Shown: positions 61,264-64,000 of the stretch, in pieces
Numbering within the stretch: position 1 is the stretch's first letter
How the letters are laid out: each line of letters begins with the position of its first letter
Assembly: GCA_964514385.1 (NCBI GenBank)
Contig: CAZEQJ010000009.1
Location: 62,001-126,000 of the forward strand
Length of the DNA: 64,000 nt
Reading direction: 5' to 3'
Source of the DNA: CAZEQJ01 sp964514385
GTDB taxonomy: Bacteria > Bacteroidota > Bacteroidia > Cytophagales > Cyclobacteriaceae
The notes under the pieces: model-generated
The model's input: only the letters and a program-made list of their open reading frames with translations
Database searches by the model: none
Told to the model about the DNA's origin: nothing
Made by a program: the position numbers and the translations under genes

Positions 61264-61986
61264 ATGATCAGTGAATATCAAATAGAGGGAATGACATGTG
61301 AGGGATGTGTGGCCACCGTCAAACGTATTGTGGAACAGGATCCTTCCATACAACAGGCCGATATTCAGCTGAAATACCCTCAGGCCAGGCTGGTGACAGA
61401 TCACACACCTGATCTGGCTGCCATCAATCAGTTACTTCAACAAACCGGTGGATATTCCATTTCCCCGATAACACAGACCAATAAACAATCATCCGATGGA
61501 TTACCTGAAAAATCGGCTACAACCTATAAGCCACTTATTCTGATCGTAATATTCATTTCAGGTACATCTGCATTGTCCCAGTTCCAGTCTGATGCATTTT
61601 CCTGGATGCTATGGATGCGCCATTTTATGGCTGGCTTTTTTATTGTATTCAGTTTTTTTAAGTTTCTTAATTTAAAAGGGTTTGCCAATAGCTACGCCAT
61701 GTATGATTTACTTGCCGGTCGGTGGGGAACATGGGGATATGTTTATCCCTTCATTGAGCTTTCTCTTGGTATATTCTATTTAATTGACATAGCTCCACAG
61801 GTTACCAACTGGGCAACGATAATAGTGCTCGGTTTTAGCAGCATTGGTGTCATCAAGAGTAACCTTGACCGCCGTAAGATAAAATGTGCCTGCCTGGGGG
61901 ATGTCTTTAATTTGCCAATGAGTGTGGTTACTATTATTGAGGATCTTCTTATGGTGGGTATGGCAGCAGTAATGCTTGTGTTATGA
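61264..61986 (+). CDS. HMA domain fused to a MauE/DoxX-like membrane domain
   Basis: This 240-aa protein has an N-terminal heavy-metal-associated domain with C12 and C15 in G-M-T-C-E-G-C, then a linker and a four-helix MauE/DoxX-like membrane domain (~95-235). The domain ends with K-C-A-C-L-G-D-V-F-N-L-P-M near 207. ATG 61264 is chosen over the TTG three bases before it. The metal-binding Cys pair and a CopB-type ATPase gene 117 bp downstream suggest copper handling or thiol exchange linked to metal export. The exact role is inferred. Confidence 0.82.
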   Translation: MISEYQIEGMTCEGCVATVKRIVEQDPSIQQADIQLKYPQARLVTDHTPDLAAINQLLQQTGGYSISPITQTNKQSSDGLPEKSATTYKPLILIVIFISGTSALSQFQSDAFSWMLWMRHFMAGFFIVFSFFKFLNLKGFANSYAMYDLLAGRWGTWGYVYPFIELSLGIFYLIDIAPQVTNWATIIVLGFSSIGVIKSNLDRRKIKCACLGDVFNLPMSVVTIIEDLLMVGMAAVMLVL

Positions 61987-62103
61987 GGCAGTAGCTGAGG
62001 CGTTTTTTATTAGTGACAGCTGGAATTTAATTGTTATTTCGGGGCTGGTCATTTTTAGGGATTTAAAGGACCCGTCACGATATTAAATCAATGAATATTT
62101 TTT

Positions 62104-64000
62104 ATGGAAAATCACTCATCATCCCCTACGGATCACCATCATACAAATAATCACAGCCATCATACATCAGGTGGACATCACCATCACATGATCAATGAGT
62201 TCAGGGTTCGGTTTTATATCAATACATTTTTTTCCATTCCGGTTCTCCTGTTTTCACCGATGATACAGTCATTCTTTGGTTTTAAAGTGGAGTTTTCCGG
62301 TATGGAATATGTTTCATTTGGATTGGCAACAGGTATTTTTTTGTATGGAGGCTGGCCATTTCTGAAAGGATTTATAGAGGAAGTAAAAGGCCGGAGTCCG
62401 GGAATGATGACATTGATAGGGTTGGCGATAACCGTAGCCTGGAGTTACAGCAGTGCAGTTACATTTGGATTAGAAGGCAAAGAATTTTACTGGGAGTTGG
62501 TAACCCTGATTGATATTATGCTGCTTGGTCACTGGTTAGAAATGCGCTCTATCATGGGCGCCTCCAACGCATTGGAAAAGTTAGTGCGTTTAATGCCTGC
62601 TGAAGCTCATAAAATTGACCATGGTGAAATTTCGGAAGTATCAATTAATGATCTTAAAGAAGGGGATATTATATTGATAAAGCCCGGTGAGAAGGTTGCT
62701 GCGGATGGCAAGTGCAATTACAGGTGAAAGTAAACCGGTTAATAAAACAGCAGGAAGTGAGGTGATCGGTGGATCCGTAAATGGCGACGGAAGTATTGAA
62801 GTCGAGGTGCTGTCTTCCGGGGAGAATAGCTATCTGAACAAGGTGATTCGACTTGTGGAGGATGCACAGGCTACTAAATCGAAGACGCAGAATTTAGCAG
62901 ATAAAGCAGCTGGATGGTTAGCCTATATTGCCATTGGTATAGGCGTAACAACTTTTATTATATGGGCTTTTTTTACCTCAAAAGGCAATGATTTTGCTCT
63001 GGAGCGAATGGTGACAGTTATGATCATTACATGCCCGCACGCCCTTGGCCTTGCCATTCCACTTGTTGCCTCCATATCTACAGCATTATCAGTAAAAAAC
63101 GGATTGCTGATACGGAACCGTACAGCATTTGAAGGAAGCAGAAAAATCTCTACTATCATATTTGATAAGACAGGCACATTGACTACCGGTAAATTTGGTG
63201 TCAGGGATATTACCCCTTTAAAAAATATTGATGAGCATGACATTCTATCTATTGCAGCTTCTCTTGAGACGCCTTCAGAGCACCCAATAGGAAAAGGGAT
63301 CGTTGCTTTGGCAAAAGAGCGTAAAATTGCCCTCAAGGATGTTACTGATTTCACCGCTGAGAAGGGAACAGGGATTAAAGCAAAGCTGGGTGGAGTTACA
63401 TACCGGGTTGTCAGCCCGGGGTATTTAGATGAACATAATATTCCCATAGATCCTGCAGTATCTCTGGATAATAACCGTACTACGGTTTTTTTGCTGAAGG
63501 GGAACGAGGCCTTAGCTTGTATTTCACTAACAGACCAGATCCGTGAAGAGAGCCTGGAAGCAGTTAAAGCCCTGAAAGACCAAAATATTCAGGTATGGAT
63601 GGCTACCGGTGATAACGACAGTATAGCTAAAAGTGTAGCTGAAGAACTAGACCTGGACGGTTATGATAGTGAAGTTAAGCCTCATGAGAAATTTGAAATC
63701 ATCAGGCGGTTTCAGCAGGAAGGGGAGTTTGTAGTCATGGCTGGCGATGGTGTAAACGATGCACCTGCTTTGGCTGCTGCAGACGTTGGTATAGCCGTTG
63801 GTTCAGGTACAGATATTGCGGCAGAGACCGCTGATGTGATACTGACCAATAGTAGGCCTACAGATATTTCCGCCATGATTACATTCGGTAAGGCTACCTA
63901 TCAAAAAATGGTTCAGAACCTGATATGGGCTACCGGATACAATGTTGTTGCCATACCCCTTGCCGCAGGTGTACTTTATTATCAGGGTATAATGATCAGT
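62104..64000 (+). pseudogene. copB: CopB-type copper P1B-ATPase gene, frameshifted in the actuator domain (partial)
   Basis: The first frame (62104-62727, 207 aa) has a His-rich N-terminus (D-H-H-H-T-N-N-H-S-H-H ... G-G-H-H-H-H) and the first membrane helices. It ends soon after P-G-E-K-V-A-A-D-G. The +1 frame takes over at A-I-T-G-E-S-K-P-V and continues open to the window end with the CPH motif I-T-C-P-H-A-L-G, F-D-K-T-G-T-L-T, E-H-P-I-G-K-G and A-G-D-G-V-N-D-A-P-A. Only 10 nt lie between the A-D-G and T-G-E-S codons, where relatives have about 42, so about 32 nt look deleted. The restart ATG at 62705 overlaps the break. The gene continues past 64000. Confidence 0.85.

Overview
The window looks like the chromosome of a Bacteroidota bacterium, probably of the Cytophagales type. 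The signs are proteins ending in type IX secretion sorting domains (1380-4283, 56017-61095), a TonB-receptor N-terminus with a carboxypeptidase-regulatory-like fold, a batB-batC pair, a DUF5777 barrel, a fused aspartokinase/homoserine dehydrogenase, near absence of Shine-Dalgarno sequences, and TAnnTTTG-type -7 promoter elements. The backbone is compact. Many neighbours overlap by 1-8 nt or are separated by 0-6 nt.

Layout. 1-5.2 kb: a TonB-receptor start, a secreted endonuclease/exonuclease/phosphatase, a large T9SS cargo protein and a membrane protein. 5.2-12.8 kb is an AT-rich accessory island with every gene on the + strand. It holds an ATPase/RloB two-gene defence candidate, a 21-bp minisatellite, a Zeta-like kinase gene broken by an in-frame stop, a three-gene hipBST-type toxin-antitoxin locus behind four evenly spaced palindromes, a lipoprotein, a VapBC-like pair with a substituted catalytic Asp, and an acetolactate-decarboxylase-like lipoprotein. 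Several of these units are separated by related repeats that end at a GTT core. One unit has exactly complementary 9-bp ends. This is what an integrase-less integron cassette array (attC sites) would look like.

12.9-26 kb is mostly housekeeping: glycosyltransferase, photolyase, tamB divergent from tsaD-smpB-NlpC/P60, HNH nuclease, a thioredoxin-fold oxidoreductase, rpsA and tRNA-Cys. 26.1-28.1 kb, next to the tRNA, is the remnant of a type I restriction-modification locus: a frameshifted hsdM tail that overlaps a 308-aa gene, which in turn overlaps a PIN-nuclease gene.

28.2-47.7 kb carries an FnIII-like secreted protein, an LRR protein, murQ plus a sugar kinase, a c-type cytochrome with a DUF5777 barrel, the thrABC operon, and an eight-gene minus-strand cluster (batB, batC, thiolase, MORN protein, purC, STAS, rnz, queuosine-precursor transporter), followed by phoD. 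47.7-64 kb carries an aldehyde dehydrogenase, a small membrane protein, ppc-dinB, DUF4174, a PLP decarboxylase, a beta carbonic anhydrase, an 11-domain fasciclin T9SS protein with a nearly perfect 432-bp tandem duplication, an HMA-MauE fusion and a CopB-type ATPase gene that is frameshifted in its actuator domain and runs off the window.
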